A stretch of DNA of 64,000 nucleotides from Hondaea fermentalgiana. Lineage: Eukaryota; Sar; Bigyra; Thraustochytrida; Thraustochytriidae. Under the pieces are notes generated by a model. It saw only the letters and a list, made by a program, of their open reading frames with translations. It did no database searches and was not told the origin of the DNA. This document shows positions 40,488 through 49,846 of the stretch, one piece after another (within the stretch, counting starts at the first letter, position 1; each line of letters starts with the position of its first letter). The DNA lies in NCBI GenBank assembly GCA_014084085.1, contig NPFB01000010.1:1-64000 (forward strand), in the 5' to 3' direction. Both the position numbers and the translations under genes were made by a program.

Positions 40488-40982
40488 GCCACGAGGCCCA
40501 TCAAAGCATATCAAACCAAGGTCGACCGTTTCCGTGACGAATATTCTCGCGGATCATGTAATCTGAACAAGGAGTAATCAATTTATAATGTATACGTACT
40601 ACACCACTTGCACCGCTATGGCTTACTACTACTACTCTTGGGAGATACTATCGTTGCATCTGCATTCCACATCTATGCAATGCACACATTCATTGTCTGG
40701 CTAGCCCATCTGTTGGCGCTCCTCATGTTGCCTCGTTTGAGGCGTATAGTGCCAGAAGCTAACAAAGAAAAGAAGCGCAAAAAAATAAAAGCTCACCTCA
40801 CCAGCCAGTGGTCAGGGCATGCCGCAGGAAACAGACTATCACTGCTCGCCACACGCGCTCGGCCCCACGCCACGCTGGCATAAGACGGGAGACCTGCGCG
40901 CATAGCAAAGCGGAGCGTAGCGCACGCCCTTCCGGCCATTGCCGCCCAGTGATACACCGACGGTAGCGCAAGGGTCAGAAAC
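40488..40982. other. Intergenic region between Serinc and TRM61 genes
   Basis: This 495-bp stretch should contain the 3' end of the Serinc transcript and the promoter of the TRM61-like gene. AATAAA occurs near 40784. No other feature is seen. Confidence 0.45.
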
Positions 40983-42224
40983 ATGGCAGCCGTGGAGAAG
41001 AACCTGACCCTGGAGGCGCCGGCAAGCGAAGAGCCTGCGCATCGCGAGAGCGGGCCCTTTGCGTGCGATGACAAGGACATCATCAAAGACGGTGACCTCG
41101 TGGTTGTCTTTGAGAATCATACGAGTATTACCAAGGTTAAAGTCAAGCGCGGGGAGACCTTTGAGCATAGACTCGGGACCTTTGATCTCGACCACTTTGT
41201 TGGCAAACGTTATGGGTCACGAGTCCAGCCAATGCGCAACAACATGAACCAGCGAAAACGTGCACGGACGGGTCGAGCGTCACGCGGAGAGTCGGGAGCT
41301 CTCGTTCAAGTCGGTGGCTACGCAACTCTTTTGCCTCTGACGCCCGAGCTGTGGTGCGATGCAGTATCACGCCGGACCGCCATCATGTTTCCTCTTGATA
41401 ACGCCATGGTGGTGTCGCATCTCCACCTCAAGCCCGGTAGCGTTGTTGTCGAGTCTGGTACTGGATCTGGGTGTCTGACGAACTTTTTGGCCCGTGCGGT
41501 AGCCCCTCATGGCCGCGTTCATACATTTGAGTTCAACAAGGCTCGCGTTGATGCTGCCAAACTTGATTTTGCGGCTGCAAAGCTGGACGATGTCGTTTGC
41601 TGCACGCACGCCAACGTGTATGAGAACGGATTCGGCGCCGAAGTCGAGTCCACAAAAGCGGATGCTGTATTTCTTGATTTGCCAGCGCCTTGGCTCGCGC
41701 TTCCGCACGCGGTCAAGGTACTTCGTCCTTTCGGACGCATCTGCACCTTTTCGCCATGCATTGAGCAAGTGCAGCGCACGGCCGCCAAGATGGCCAAGCT
41801 TGGATTTTCCTCAATCATGACGCTCGAGTGTCTCCCACGCGAGTTCCGCATCACCAAGATCAAAACCACCGTGCCAGTCGTCTTCCAAACAGAGGAGGAA
41901 AAGGCCATTGTGCGTCGTCCTGGAGGTTCGCGGGGCGGCGCCAACGCAGAGGCGGACGATGTCGCAAAGGGTGAGGCGGACGAGGACGCCAACAAAGCAG
42001 CTGCCGCTCAACGCAAACGAGCCCGGCCAGAGCGCAAGCAACGCCAGGACATGCGACCCTTTCAAACCTCTTCGCTTGAGACGTCGGTTGCAGCAGTCAT
42101 TGATCAGTGCGCAAGACCCATGCAGGAGAAGGAATTTATCACAGCAGACCGCGTCATTCTTCCCTTTGATCGACAAAAGGGTCACACGGGCTACCTGACC
42201 TTTGCGTATGCCCCCTTCAAATAG
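40983..42224 (+). CDS. TRM61: tRNA (adenine-N1-)-methyltransferase catalytic subunit, TRM61/TRMT61A type
   Basis: The protein is 413 residues. It should catalyse S-adenosylmethionine-dependent N1 methylation of A58 in cytosolic tRNAs, as a heterotetramer with TRM6, in the nucleus. The N-terminal beta domain has DGDLVVVFENHTSITKVKV and the family motif GKRYGSRV. The SAM-binding motif I is VESGTGSGCLT (about residues 156-166), and VFLDLPAPW matches the active-site loop with its conserved Asp-x-Pro. A charged low-complexity insert (about 305-345, Ala/Asp/Lys/Arg-rich) separates the Rossmann core from a C-terminal strand (HTGYLTFAY). The start ATG has A at -3. It converges with the minus-strand coiled-coil gene. 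No TRM6 partner lies in the window. Confidence 0.92.
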   Translation: MAAVEKNLTLEAPASEEPAHRESGPFACDDKDIIKDGDLVVVFENHTSITKVKVKRGETFEHRLGTFDLDHFVGKRYGSRVQPMRNNMNQRKRARTGRASRGESGALVQVGGYATLLPLTPELWCDAVSRRTAIMFPLDNAMVVSHLHLKPGSVVVESGTGSGCLTNFLARAVAPHGRVHTFEFNKARVDAAKLDFAAAKLDDVVCCTHANVYENGFGAEVESTKADAVFLDLPAPWLALPHAVKVLRPFGRICTFSPCIEQVQRTAAKMAKLGFSSIMTLECLPREFRITKIKTTVPVVFQTEEEKAIVRRPGGSRGGANAEADDVAKGEADEDANKAAAAQRKRARPERKQRQDMRPFQTSSLETSVAAVIDQCARPMQEKEFITADRVILPFDRQKGHTGYLTFAYAPFK

Positions 42225-42535
42225 AGACGTAGTCTATTTCTGTACAGTCTTGCAGACGCGTAATTGTGAGGATCTTACAATCTTTCTTTGTCGCATTGTG
42301 TAGAGAAACGGTGCTTGCCAGTCGCGAGCGCTTTTAACGTAGAACTCCATTCGCTTGTCTCGTGCTGCACGGCGTCAAATAACAGAATCAAGATTGTTTT
42401 TGCGTGACAACGACTCAGATTTAAAATTAAGAAAGAAATCGGCATTGCAATTACACAAGAGTCTTTTGTTCACAAGCGACCCTAAATGCAAGAAACAAAA
42501 AGCCAAAACCAAAAAGACGTTTGCGTTGCTCGCTT
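42225..42535. other. Convergent 3' intergenic region
   Basis: These 311 bp separate two genes that end toward each other. The sequence is lower in GC than its surroundings and presumably holds both 3' untranslated regions. Nothing else is seen. Confidence 0.45.
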
Positions 42536-43687
42536 CTAGTTTGTTGTGAGGGAAGCTTCCTGTTGTTGTGATCCAAAATTGGTAAGAACGGAATTTTGCA
42601 GACGGAGCATCGCTTCCTCGATGGCAATGAGAAGCTGGGAATCGGCCTTGGAGCGAATCCCCGCGAGTCCGCTCTGCAAGTCTTCCACCTCTACGATGCG
42701 TGCATCGCAGTGCTCCTCGTGACGATCTGTCGAGGCAATCGCCTCCGTTTCGGCAGCCTCCATGTCGGTCTCGAGGCGTGTAAAGCAGTCTTTGCGCTTG
42801 CGGATCGCCTCGGACATGTTGCGAGCCGCGTTGACGACATGACTTTCGAAGCGTTGCTCAATCTTACTTTCACGCTTGAGCAGCTTGGCGTTATCAATTT
42901 CAAAGGTTTCTTGCGCCTTGATCAAGTGTCGCGTAACGCGCCCGCTCTGGTTTTCGATTGTCTCGGGCACCGTTACGTGCACAAAGTGATCGAAGTCGGC
43001 CTTCCAGGCGTCGAGACGCCGCTCGGGTGGTGGCAGCCAGTCTTCTTCGACGACCGCGACCGAGGCGTCGATTTCTTCGTCGACCAGTACGCGGGCTCGC
43101 TCAAGCGTCGCCTCAAAATTTGTCTTGGTATGGTTGTATTCGTCATCTCGTCGCTCAACCTCCTCCCCTAGCCTCTCGCGGAACGCCTCGATGCGCGTGC
43201 GCAGGTGCGAGACGTTGGTTTTAAATTGTCGTTCCTTTTCGAGGGCTTGCTGCCGTAGAAACTCGCGTTTCTTGTCAAGATCGTTGGATTGCGCGCCAAA
43301 GGCCCCGTCTCGTTTAGAAATATGAGCTTCGATGGCTGGCGCAACGGCAATAAGACGAGTTGGCGCCGTACGAGGAGCTAGGTATTTGCAATCGCGCACA
43401 AGGTCTGTCGCTTTGTCGTCGAGATATCGTCTCTCCGGGTCGGAAATCGCCAGGAAGGCGTTCGATTCCTGCGCAGAAGTTCTTTTGCCCTCGCCTTGTC
43501 CCTGTTTGTGGTCTTCGTCATCGTCGGTATCTTGTTGTCTCTTGGCCTCGTCATCGCCATCGTCGAAGTCGTCGTTGTCGTCATCGTCGAGTTCCTGACC
43601 CTCGAGCCGTGCATTGTCTGTGCCCGCATTGGGATCCCCTTGAGACGAGGCATCCGCTGCCGCGTCCTCATGTTCCTTGGACTCCAT
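42536..43687 (-). CDS. Coiled-coil protein, possibly SF-assemblin-like
   Basis: The protein is 383 residues from the first ATG (MESKEHEDAAAD); the frame extends nine codons further only from a TTG. The first 90 residues are acidic with an Asp-rich stretch. From about residue 100 to the end it is almost entirely alpha-helical heptad sequence (KKREFLRQQALEKERQF, RTRIEAFRERLGEEVERRDD), ending LQNSVLTNFG. This layout, and that ending, recalls SF-assemblin/beta-giardin proteins that build striated fibres at flagellar basal bodies, but the similarity is only at the level of pattern and I would not name it on that basis. It is divergent to the scramblase gene. Confidence 0.72.
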   Translation of the reverse strand: MESKEHEDAAADASSQGDPNAGTDNARLEGQELDDDDNDDFDDGDDEAKRQQDTDDDEDHKQGQGEGKRTSAQESNAFLAISDPERRYLDDKATDLVRDCKYLAPRTAPTRLIAVAPAIEAHISKRDGAFGAQSNDLDKKREFLRQQALEKERQFKTNVSHLRTRIEAFRERLGEEVERRDDEYNHTKTNFEATLERARVLVDEEIDASVAVVEEDWLPPPERRLDAWKADFDHFVHVTVPETIENQSGRVTRHLIKAQETFEIDNAKLLKRESKIEQRFESHVVNAARNMSEAIRKRKDCFTRLETDMEAAETEAIASTDRHEEHCDARIVEVEDLQSGLAGIRSKADSQLLIAIEEAMLRLQNSVLTNFGSQQQEASLTTN

Positions 43688-44078
43688 TCGCCTCGCCTCG
43701 CGCCGAGCGAGCAAGTGAACCGAGCTTCAATTCTTTGCTTCGGGGTCCACGACCAATTTTCGTCGGCGGTGTTTTTCGCTCCCTAAACGAGGTGGTACAC
43801 ACCTGTCCGTTTAAGCTTTCAAGTGCCACTGTGACTCGGACTCGATCGAGAACACAATAGTAAAACGTTCTCTCACTCTATCTCTCTTTTTCTCTCTAGG
43901 ATGCCAACAAGCGATGGAGAAGAAGTAAATCGGTGAGCTCGTGGTGCTCTTGGTGCTGCCGTTTATTCTTCAAAAAGATCAACGATTCGAGAAGACAGGC
44001 AGCGTCGACGTGCGCTTGCGAGCAAACGAGACATTGACGCGATCACGAGCAGTAGAATACACGACAGAGATCTCGAGG
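43688..44078. promoter_or_regulatory. Divergent promoter region with candidate first exon and intron
   Basis: It lies between the coiled-coil gene and the scramblase gene. A pyrimidine-rich run (CTCTATCTCTCTTTTTCTCTC near 43876-43898) precedes an ATG at 43901. From that ATG ten codons and two bases run to a GTGAGC at 43933; a splice to the AG at 44076-44077 would restore the scramblase frame. The remaining sequence presumably holds both promoters. Confidence 0.45.
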
Positions 44079-45050
44079 ATGTTTGGTGATAACAAGGTAC
44101 GGCCTCTAGATGATGAAATGCCCGTGGCTGTCGCTGCGGTGGCCCATGAAAGCGCGCCACCCGTCGCTGAAATGACGGCCGACGGTGGACTCCCCGTGGC
44201 TCAAGGCACCGTGCTCGATGCCGGTCCATGGGCAACGCTTGCGCACACGAACCGGTATCGCATTATTCAGCATCCGCAAAAGCTTGAGGCATTGGCTCAA
44301 ATGTGCTGCGCAGGTTGCTTCGAAATGCAAAATCAGTACTCTGTGTTCGATGCGGAGACGCAAGTGCACCTCCTGGAGGTGAAGGAAAAGTCTGAGATGT
44401 GCGAGCGCATGTGCTGCAGCCCGCAGCACAGTCTTGTACTCTTGGCGTTCGACGCGCGGGAGGGTGTGCCCGAAAATACACTTGTGTTTTCGGCCCGAAA
44501 GGATTTGCGGTTCTTTAACTGTTTTTCTTGCGTGGACTTTTGCCGTGGAAGACTCGATGTATTCAACGCGCAAGGAGAGCCCGTGGGCCATGTGCAAGAA
44601 CCCACGTGTATGGCTGCTGGATGTTCACCGAAGCTGGAGATGATGGATCGCGATGCGAGCGAACCATTTATGCGCGCGGAAGGACCAACATGGTGCATCG
44701 GAGGCTGCATGGAGCTGTGCACGGACATTACATTTCGTTTGGTGAATCCAGAAGACAAGGGCGACCACGCGCAGGTCGGGCAAATTGTCAAGGAGGCGCC
44801 CAAAGACTTTTGTCAGATGCTTCAAGAGGCTTCGACCCAGGCGGATCGATTTTTGGTGGAGTTTCCCGCCAGCGAGACGGAAGAGCACCGCGCTCTTATT
44901 CTGGCTAATGCGTTTCTTGCGGACTACATGTTCTTTGAGTCGGGCAATCTCGTTCGGCGCAAAGGCACGCAGACAGAGATCCATTGTGCGAATTGTTACT
45001 GTTTTGGTTGCCTATTTCCTGTTGTCACGACCCTTGGCGGAAATAACTAG
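44079..45050 (+). CDS. Phospholipid scramblase family protein
   Basis: The protein is 323 residues from the ATG at 44079 (MFGDNKVRPLDD). It matches the scramblase fold: FEMQNQYSVFDAET early, CERMCCSPQHSLVLLAFDAR, KDLRFFNCFSCVDFCRGRLD with its Cys cluster, GEPVGHV, QVGQIVKEAP, and the C-terminal ASTQADRFLVEFPASE followed by AFLADYMFFE. Family members bind Ca2+ and membrane lipids or act as lipid-binding regulators; the palmitoylation-type Cys cluster is present. The very C-terminus is Cys-rich and hydrophobic (CYCFGCLFPVV), where family members often have a membrane anchor. The frame is open to 43941 only from a GTG. An upstream exon at 43901-43932 could add eleven residues by splicing. It converges with the IFT22 gene. 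Confidence 0.88.
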   Translation: MFGDNKVRPLDDEMPVAVAAVAHESAPPVAEMTADGGLPVAQGTVLDAGPWATLAHTNRYRIIQHPQKLEALAQMCCAGCFEMQNQYSVFDAETQVHLLEVKEKSEMCERMCCSPQHSLVLLAFDAREGVPENTLVFSARKDLRFFNCFSCVDFCRGRLDVFNAQGEPVGHVQEPTCMAAGCSPKLEMMDRDASEPFMRAEGPTWCIGGCMELCTDITFRLVNPEDKGDHAQVGQIVKEAPKDFCQMLQEASTQADRFLVEFPASETEEHRALILANAFLADYMFFESGNLVRRKGTQTEIHCANCYCFGCLFPVVTTLGGNN

Positions 45051-45172
45051 CAGGCGTGAGTTGCACGTTGGCGATCGTGGAGATTATTTCCCTATTTATA
45101 TGGGGAGATTTTACTTTGTCATGTGTGAATAGATGATTTAGATGTTGTTTACGAAGGTGGGTTGCTTTGATA

Positions 45173-45742
45173 TTATTCTTTGAAGGAGCCAATGGTGGCA
45201 ACGAGGTCTTGAAAGGCGGTTTTGATTTTGTCGGCATCTGATGCGTCCGTATAAATGAGCTCGCAGTCGTCAAGGACGGCGGGCGGGTTTGCGCGTGGGT
45301 CTTCGGGTCCGCTGTTGCGATCATTAGCCAGGACGAGACACTGGTCCTGCTTGAGACCCGTCTTGACCACAAACCACTCGTACCATGTTTCGACTTCTGC
45401 GAGGTGATTGGGATTTTCTGGATTGTAAACAATGACAACACCATCGGCCTTTTGCTGGATGGCAGGCCAGCACGACTCGTACTTTGTAGCACCCGAAGTA
45501 TCCCAGATTTCAACCTCTACGGACCTATCTCCGCCCCAGTTTCTTGCCTGTGAGCTGGTGAGCTGGGCCTCGAACTCGACCACACGAACCGCCGCTGTAG
45601 CTCGGTAGGGCTGGTCCCTGAGCGAAATGTCCTCTGGTTCGTCGCGATCGTGGGGAGCAGCGGAGACGACACCCGCAAGCATGTTGGCGATGGTCGACTT
45701 GCCGCTTTGCTCGGGGCCGACGATGAGCACTTTAGCCGCCAT
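45173..45742 (-). CDS. IFT22: Intraflagellar transport small GTPase IFT22/RABL5
   Basis: The protein is 189 residues, the usual length of the family. It is a Rab-like subunit of the IFT-B complex that moves cargo along flagella. Walker A is GPEQSGKST (residues 8-16). The G3 region is WDTSGATKYESCWPAI, close to the characteristic W-D-x-x-G-x-x-K-F/Y-E-S-C-W-P of RABL5 and lacking the classical DTAGQ. ADGVVIVYNPENPNHLAEVE and WYEWFV also match RABL5. The position of the guanine-specifying NKxD motif reads ANDRN, so nucleotide specificity may be relaxed, as in other IFT22 proteins. The start at 45742 is an ATG. Its presence agrees with the axonemal dynein gene that this organism makes flagella. 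Confidence 0.9.
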   Translation of the reverse strand: MAAKVLIVGPEQSGKSTIANMLAGVVSAAPHDRDEPEDISLRDQPYRATAAVRVVEFEAQLTSSQARNWGGDRSVEVEIWDTSGATKYESCWPAIQQKADGVVIVYNPENPNHLAEVETWYEWFVVKTGLKQDQCLVLANDRNSGPEDPRANPPAVLDDCELIYTDASDADKIKTAFQDLVATIGSFKE

Positions 45743-45890
45743 TTTGGCGGCGTCTCGTGTGCTCGCTCGCTAGCTCGCTGGAGAAAGGGTTGTCTTCTTG
45801 TTGGGATTCGCACGCAAAGGTGCGCGCAGCTGCCTCCTGTTCACAGACAGGCCGCGTGGCTTTATCTGCTTGTGCGCGTGCGTGTTCGTA

Positions 45891-45922
<32 letters not shown>

Positions 45923-46480
45923 TAGAAAGCAGACCCCAAACGGTCACATTACCCCAATTGGGTTTTCTGGTGTCTCGTCCCACAGACCTAGGTTGATGAG
46001 ATGAGACTCGTGCAAGTACGCAGAGCTCAGCTGCTTCACATAGCGAGGGGCGTAGTCCGTAGTAGGCCTAGAGGCAATTGAGCTATAAAAAAAAAATAGT
46101 AAATAGTTCTCAGTTCTTTTGTATCTTGCGCGCTAGGTAGACGTAGCGAACGCTGGTCAGGGTAAATTCTCGTTGTGCGACAAAATGCCACAAAGCGGAG
46201 GCAGGGAAATGGAGGTTGCTTGGGAGTCCGTTGTTGGCTGTTGTTGCGTGGAGCGGTCGAGCTCCACGCCTTCCTGGACAACTTTCTCATGGTTGTAGGT
46301 TTTTTCTTTTTCGATTTGGTTTTGCGCCTTGTCCCAAGTTGATGGTCATGGAGGGACAGCAATAAGAGCACGAACGATGTTGCCATGCGAGGACGAATTT
46401 ATGTTCAGATGTCGCCTCCAGATCATCAACAAAGCAGACGTCATCGGTTGTATGTCGCGTGCGCGAGGGCGAGCAACAGT
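45743..46480. other. Intergenic region between IFT22 and the second AP2 gene
   Basis: It contains a CGTG tetranucleotide array at 45891-45924 and an A run near 46088-46098. It should hold the IFT22 promoter and the 3' end of the AP2 gene. No gene is supported; open frames here are antisense or repeat translations. Confidence 0.5.
45891..45924. repeat. TGCG tetranucleotide microsatellite
   Basis: Eight or more copies of TGCG, about 150 bp upstream of the IFT22 start codon. Confidence 0.9.
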
Positions 46481-47374
46481 TTACGAGGAGGACGTGATTG
46501 GCAGAGGCGCAGAAGAGGTAGTTGTTGGAGCGGAAGCTGGAGCGGCGGCGGCGGCAGCAGCTTGCTTCGCAGGCAGCTGAATTTCGCGGAGTGCCTCCTC
46601 ATAGGCCTGTGCAGCCTTGAGCTCGTCCTTGAAGTAGCCAACGTGCTTGCGAAGGCCGGCCATCTTGAGCTGTACGACCCAGCGCTTGGTGCGCTTGTAC
46701 CAGCAGACTCCCCGAAAGCGCGAGGTGAGCCTTCGTGGCGGGTTGGGCTTGCCCGGTGCGGCCTTGGCGCGCTTTGTTTGGCGACGCGCGCGCTTGGATT
46801 TGCGGGCGGGCTGTGAGTCGTCGGATGCTGTCGTAAAGGGGCTCTCCAGCGCGTAGGCGGCCATGGGCTGCGAGTCCTGGTCGATGTGGGTGGAAAAGTT
46901 GTCGAAGCTGTGGAAGGGTGCCGGGTTGTTGTTGTTGTTGATGTAGTTGTTGTTATTCTGCGCCGGCTCTGCGTGGCAAGCTGCCTCGTGAGACTGCGGG
47001 TTTGCCGGTTGTTCGAGGGCATCAATGAGCTCAATGTCCTCACTCTCGAATGAGTTTGGTGCGTAAGGTTCGGCAAAGAGAGGAAGGACACTGGGATCAT
47101 AATTCCTCTGCACGCGCGGGCGCATCGGGGTCCGGGGAGACTGCAGTGGCTGGGCGTGGTGAGGCTGCACATGCATCATCTGCGACGGGTGGTGGTGATG
47201 ATGGTGCTGGTTGAGATCAAAGCAAGACACGCTCGGGTGGTCTTGATGGTATTGGTCCGCGGACTCACCCATGAGAGGTGAATGGCTGAGGAAGTCATCG
47301 CCGAGTCCAATGAAGGTGTCGAGGAGGGGGTCGCCTTCTTCGGTCCAGTCCGAGGAGCTGCCGCTTTCAGACAT
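46481..47374 (-). CDS. AP2/ERF-domain protein, probable transcription factor (second copy)
   Basis: The protein is 297 residues. The AP2 domain is at residues about 218-267 (SRFRGVCWYKRTKRWVVQLK, then GLRKHVGYF and AQAYEEAL), sharing RGVCWYKRT-x-RW, RKHVGY and the A-x-x-AY positions with the AP2 gene at 15911-16882. The N-terminus is acidic with His- and Asn-rich runs (NLHHHHHH-like near residue 55, and poly-Asn near 130-145), followed by a strongly basic stretch (KSKRARRQTKRAKAA, about 195-209) before the AP2 domain. The C-terminal tail is poly-Ala then Ser/Thr/Pro. Layout matches the first AP2 protein, so the two are paralogues, but the AP2 domain here sits further from the C-terminus. The start ATG is at 47374. 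Confidence 0.87.
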   Translation of the reverse strand: MSESGSSSDWTEEGDPLLDTFIGLGDDFLSHSPLMGESADQYHQDHPSVSCFDLNQHHHHHHPSQMMHVQPHHAQPLQSPRTPMRPRVQRNYDPSVLPLFAEPYAPNSFESEDIELIDALEQPANPQSHEAACHAEPAQNNNNYINNNNNPAPFHSFDNFSTHIDQDSQPMAAYALESPFTTASDDSQPARKSKRARRQTKRAKAAPGKPNPPRRLTSRFRGVCWYKRTKRWVVQLKMAGLRKHVGYFKDELKAAQAYEEALREIQLPAKQAAAAAAAPASAPTTTSSAPLPITSSS

Positions 47375-47446
47375 TTTACAAGATGTGTGTCTGTGTGTGT
47401 TGTGCGTGTGCGCAGAGAAGGCTTGTCTCGCTGTGCGTGCTTGGCT

Positions 47447-47448
47447 TG

Positions 47449-47484
<36 letters not shown>
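47447..47484. repeat. TGCC tetranucleotide microsatellite
   Basis: About nine copies of TGCC, roughly 75 bp upstream of the second AP2 gene's start codon, so it probably lies in its leader or promoter. Confidence 0.9.
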
Positions 47485-48219
47485 CGTGCTTGCCTGCTTG
47501 GCTTGCTTGCTTGCTCGCGAGCTTTCTTGCTTGCTTGTCGTGGTGTGGCGAGCGAGGCGAGGTGATTCAGATTTGCTGCTCGGTGGGTGCGGCGGCGGCG
47601 GCCCACTTTGCTAGGATACGTCTATTTTCTTCTTTTTTTCACTCGGCTCCTGGCACGGGCCCCAGAATTCTTCTTCTTGCGTTTCGTGTTTTGCTCGGAT
47701 CGCACCGGCGGCACGGCTCCGGAGCTGTCGTCTGCTCAGTCAGCCTCGCTGCCTCCGCCGGGAGCGGTCCCGAGGTTGCTTCACCCACGCCTAAACCATT
47801 CTGCCAAGAACACGCGCCACGCGGCATTTGCACCGTCGCGAACCCTTGTTCGCGCTGGTGCACGCGCTTGCAAGGCTCGCTGGCGGGAGCCCTCTTTCCA
47901 GGCCGCCTGGTTACACTTCCGCCGTCGCTTCGCTTTCACCCGCTTTGAAGGCGAAAACCCCGCCTTGAAGGAGAGAAATCCAAGCTTGTCCCGCATTGCA
48001 TCGCATCGCGCGACGACGTCGACAACCAGCTGCCTGCTGCTGCTGCCGCTGCGGTCGCTGTTGCGGAGCGCGATGGCGGAGCGCGATGGCGAAGCGCGAT
48101 GTCGCCAAGAGAAGACGGCCTCTGGCGATGGCGCGGCCGCAGCCAAGATCAGCTGCAGATCCTGCGCCGCAAAGTCGGCGCCTCTCGCCGCGCGACCCGA
48201 GCGCGCGGCCAAGCCCGAC

Positions 48220-48260
48220 CAAGCCAAGCCAAGCCAAGCCAAGCCAAGCCAAGCCAAGCC
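48220..48260. repeat. CCAAG pentanucleotide microsatellite
   Basis: About eight uninterrupted copies of CCAAG, followed by GGCGATGCGA-type repeats to about 48303. Confidence 0.9.
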
Positions 48261-49035
48261 AGGCGATGCGATGCGTGGCGATGCGAGGCGATGCGAGGCG
48301 AGGCCAGCATTGTAATCGGCAGAGGCCCCCTTGCACGCGCCGCGCATGCTTGCGCAGCGCCGCGCCTACAGCAGCCGTTCCAAATAGGCTCAACCCTAGC
48401 CCCCACAGCCTGCGGTGCGGATTCTGACCTCTTCCCTAATAAGTGTGTAGTGGAGGAACTCGGGGGAAGCTCAAAAGCCCTGGCTGGCTGCTGACCAGGC
48501 AAGCAGCGCGGCGCCTCTTTCTGCACGCTCCATGCGTGCCTAGGTCTGGGAGACTCGAGGCGGGCGGGGAGGGGAACAGGAACAGGCCTGCTCTGCAAGA
48601 GGGAAGCGGGCGCGAGACTGGACACTCTGGCTGACTGGCTGACTGGCTGGCGGTCTCACGACGGCTGCTTTGGGTTGCTGGGTTGCTATTACTGATAGTT
48701 GCATGTGCTTGCCGAATAGGCTTGCTACTCTTGATCGTGATTTTTGGTAATCGAATCCAGTTCAAGGCAAGCTATGGCAAGCCAAGTAGCAGACGGCCTG
48801 CGCCGTCCAGCTTCAGGCCTCAAGCGTACTCTCCCCGAGTGTCTCATTCTTTGCGCCGGAAAACACGGCCAAATGGATTCGCCTCGCCGGCCGTGCCGCC
48901 GCTTTGAGACCGCGCGTCTGGCGGACGTGCCGGCACGTGCAGGGCCTGCGCTGCACGTGCGAGCGACACACGAGCCAGTGCCGGCATCGGTCAACGGAGG
49001 CGCACAACGCCGTGCAGGCCGCAGGTCCCGTCGAG

Positions 49036-49158
49036 ATGAGCCAAGATAACCTAATCACTCGCGCAAAGCGAAACGAACTTGAACTTGCCATTCACATGAA
49101 GGCTATCGCGCAATACAAGCACTTTCTTGCCGCAAGAAAGACTCGGCGAGTGGAGTGA
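49036..49158 (+). CDS. Possible short coding sequence, 40 residues, unknown
   Basis: From the ATG at 49036 the frame reads MSQDNLITRAKRNELELAIH and continues to a stop at 49156-49158. Its composition is balanced and helical, unlike the Arg/Ala-rich translations around it, and its GC is lower than its surroundings. It could be a small protein, an exon, or a relic of an inserted element. I do not recognise it; chance is also possible. Confidence 0.2.
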   Translation: MSQDNLITRAKRNELELAIHMKAIAQYKHFLAARKTRRVE

Positions 49159-49764
49159 GCGTCGTATGCATACGTGGATGAATAGATTGACGGATGCAAG
49201 GATGAATAAGTGAAGAATCAGCGAAGAACAAGTGAGTGAAAGAGCAATTTCGAGTGAGCGACGGAAAGTGAGTGAAGGAAGGAGAGAGATGCAACTTTCG
49301 TTGTCGCCGCTTTTACGTTTAGGGCCCGGTTGCGAGCGCCCCGACTGCGCGCGCACAGTGCATCTTCTCTGCCGCGCTAAAACCTGGAGCGGAGCTGGCA
49401 AGCTGGCAAGCGCTGGCACTGGTCGCAGCGTTGCTTTATGCAGCTCAGCAGGCAGGCAGGCAGGCTTACAGGCTGGATGGCTGGCCGAAGCTGCTTTATT
49501 GATCCTTGCTTGCTCTTCCTCTCTCTCTCACTCTCTCTATGTCTTGGCGCGTGCGTCGAAACGGGCGCAAAATTGCGAGGGTTCGGAGCCGGCCAGGAGA
49601 GATCGTGAGGACGCAATCCGCGAGGCGGGCCTTGAAATGAACGACACGAGTTGTGGAGATCAAGCGAAACCGAGCAAATTCAAGCGAGCAAGAGTAAGCG
49701 AATCCAAGCAAGCAATAAACCACTCGTGTCGATTCGATCTCCTTGCGCGGAACCGAGGCGGCGA

Positions 49765-49846
49765 AGGCAAGCCGAGGCAAGGCAAAGCAAGGCAAATCAA
49801 GGCAAGGTAAGGAAAATCAAGGCAAATCAAGGCAAGGCAAGGCAAG
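49765..49846. repeat. GGCAA pentanucleotide microsatellite
   Basis: About fourteen imperfect copies of GGCAA with AATCAA variants. It is the reverse complement of the CCTTG unit at 15404-15475. Confidence 0.85.

Noticed and set aside
39264..40514. 416-codon minus-strand frame
   Set aside because: It is antisense to the Serinc gene, which has clear family motifs.
40983..42224. Serinc and TRM61 as a co-transcribed pair
   Set aside because: They are on the same strand, but 495 bp apart in a eukaryote with no functional link.
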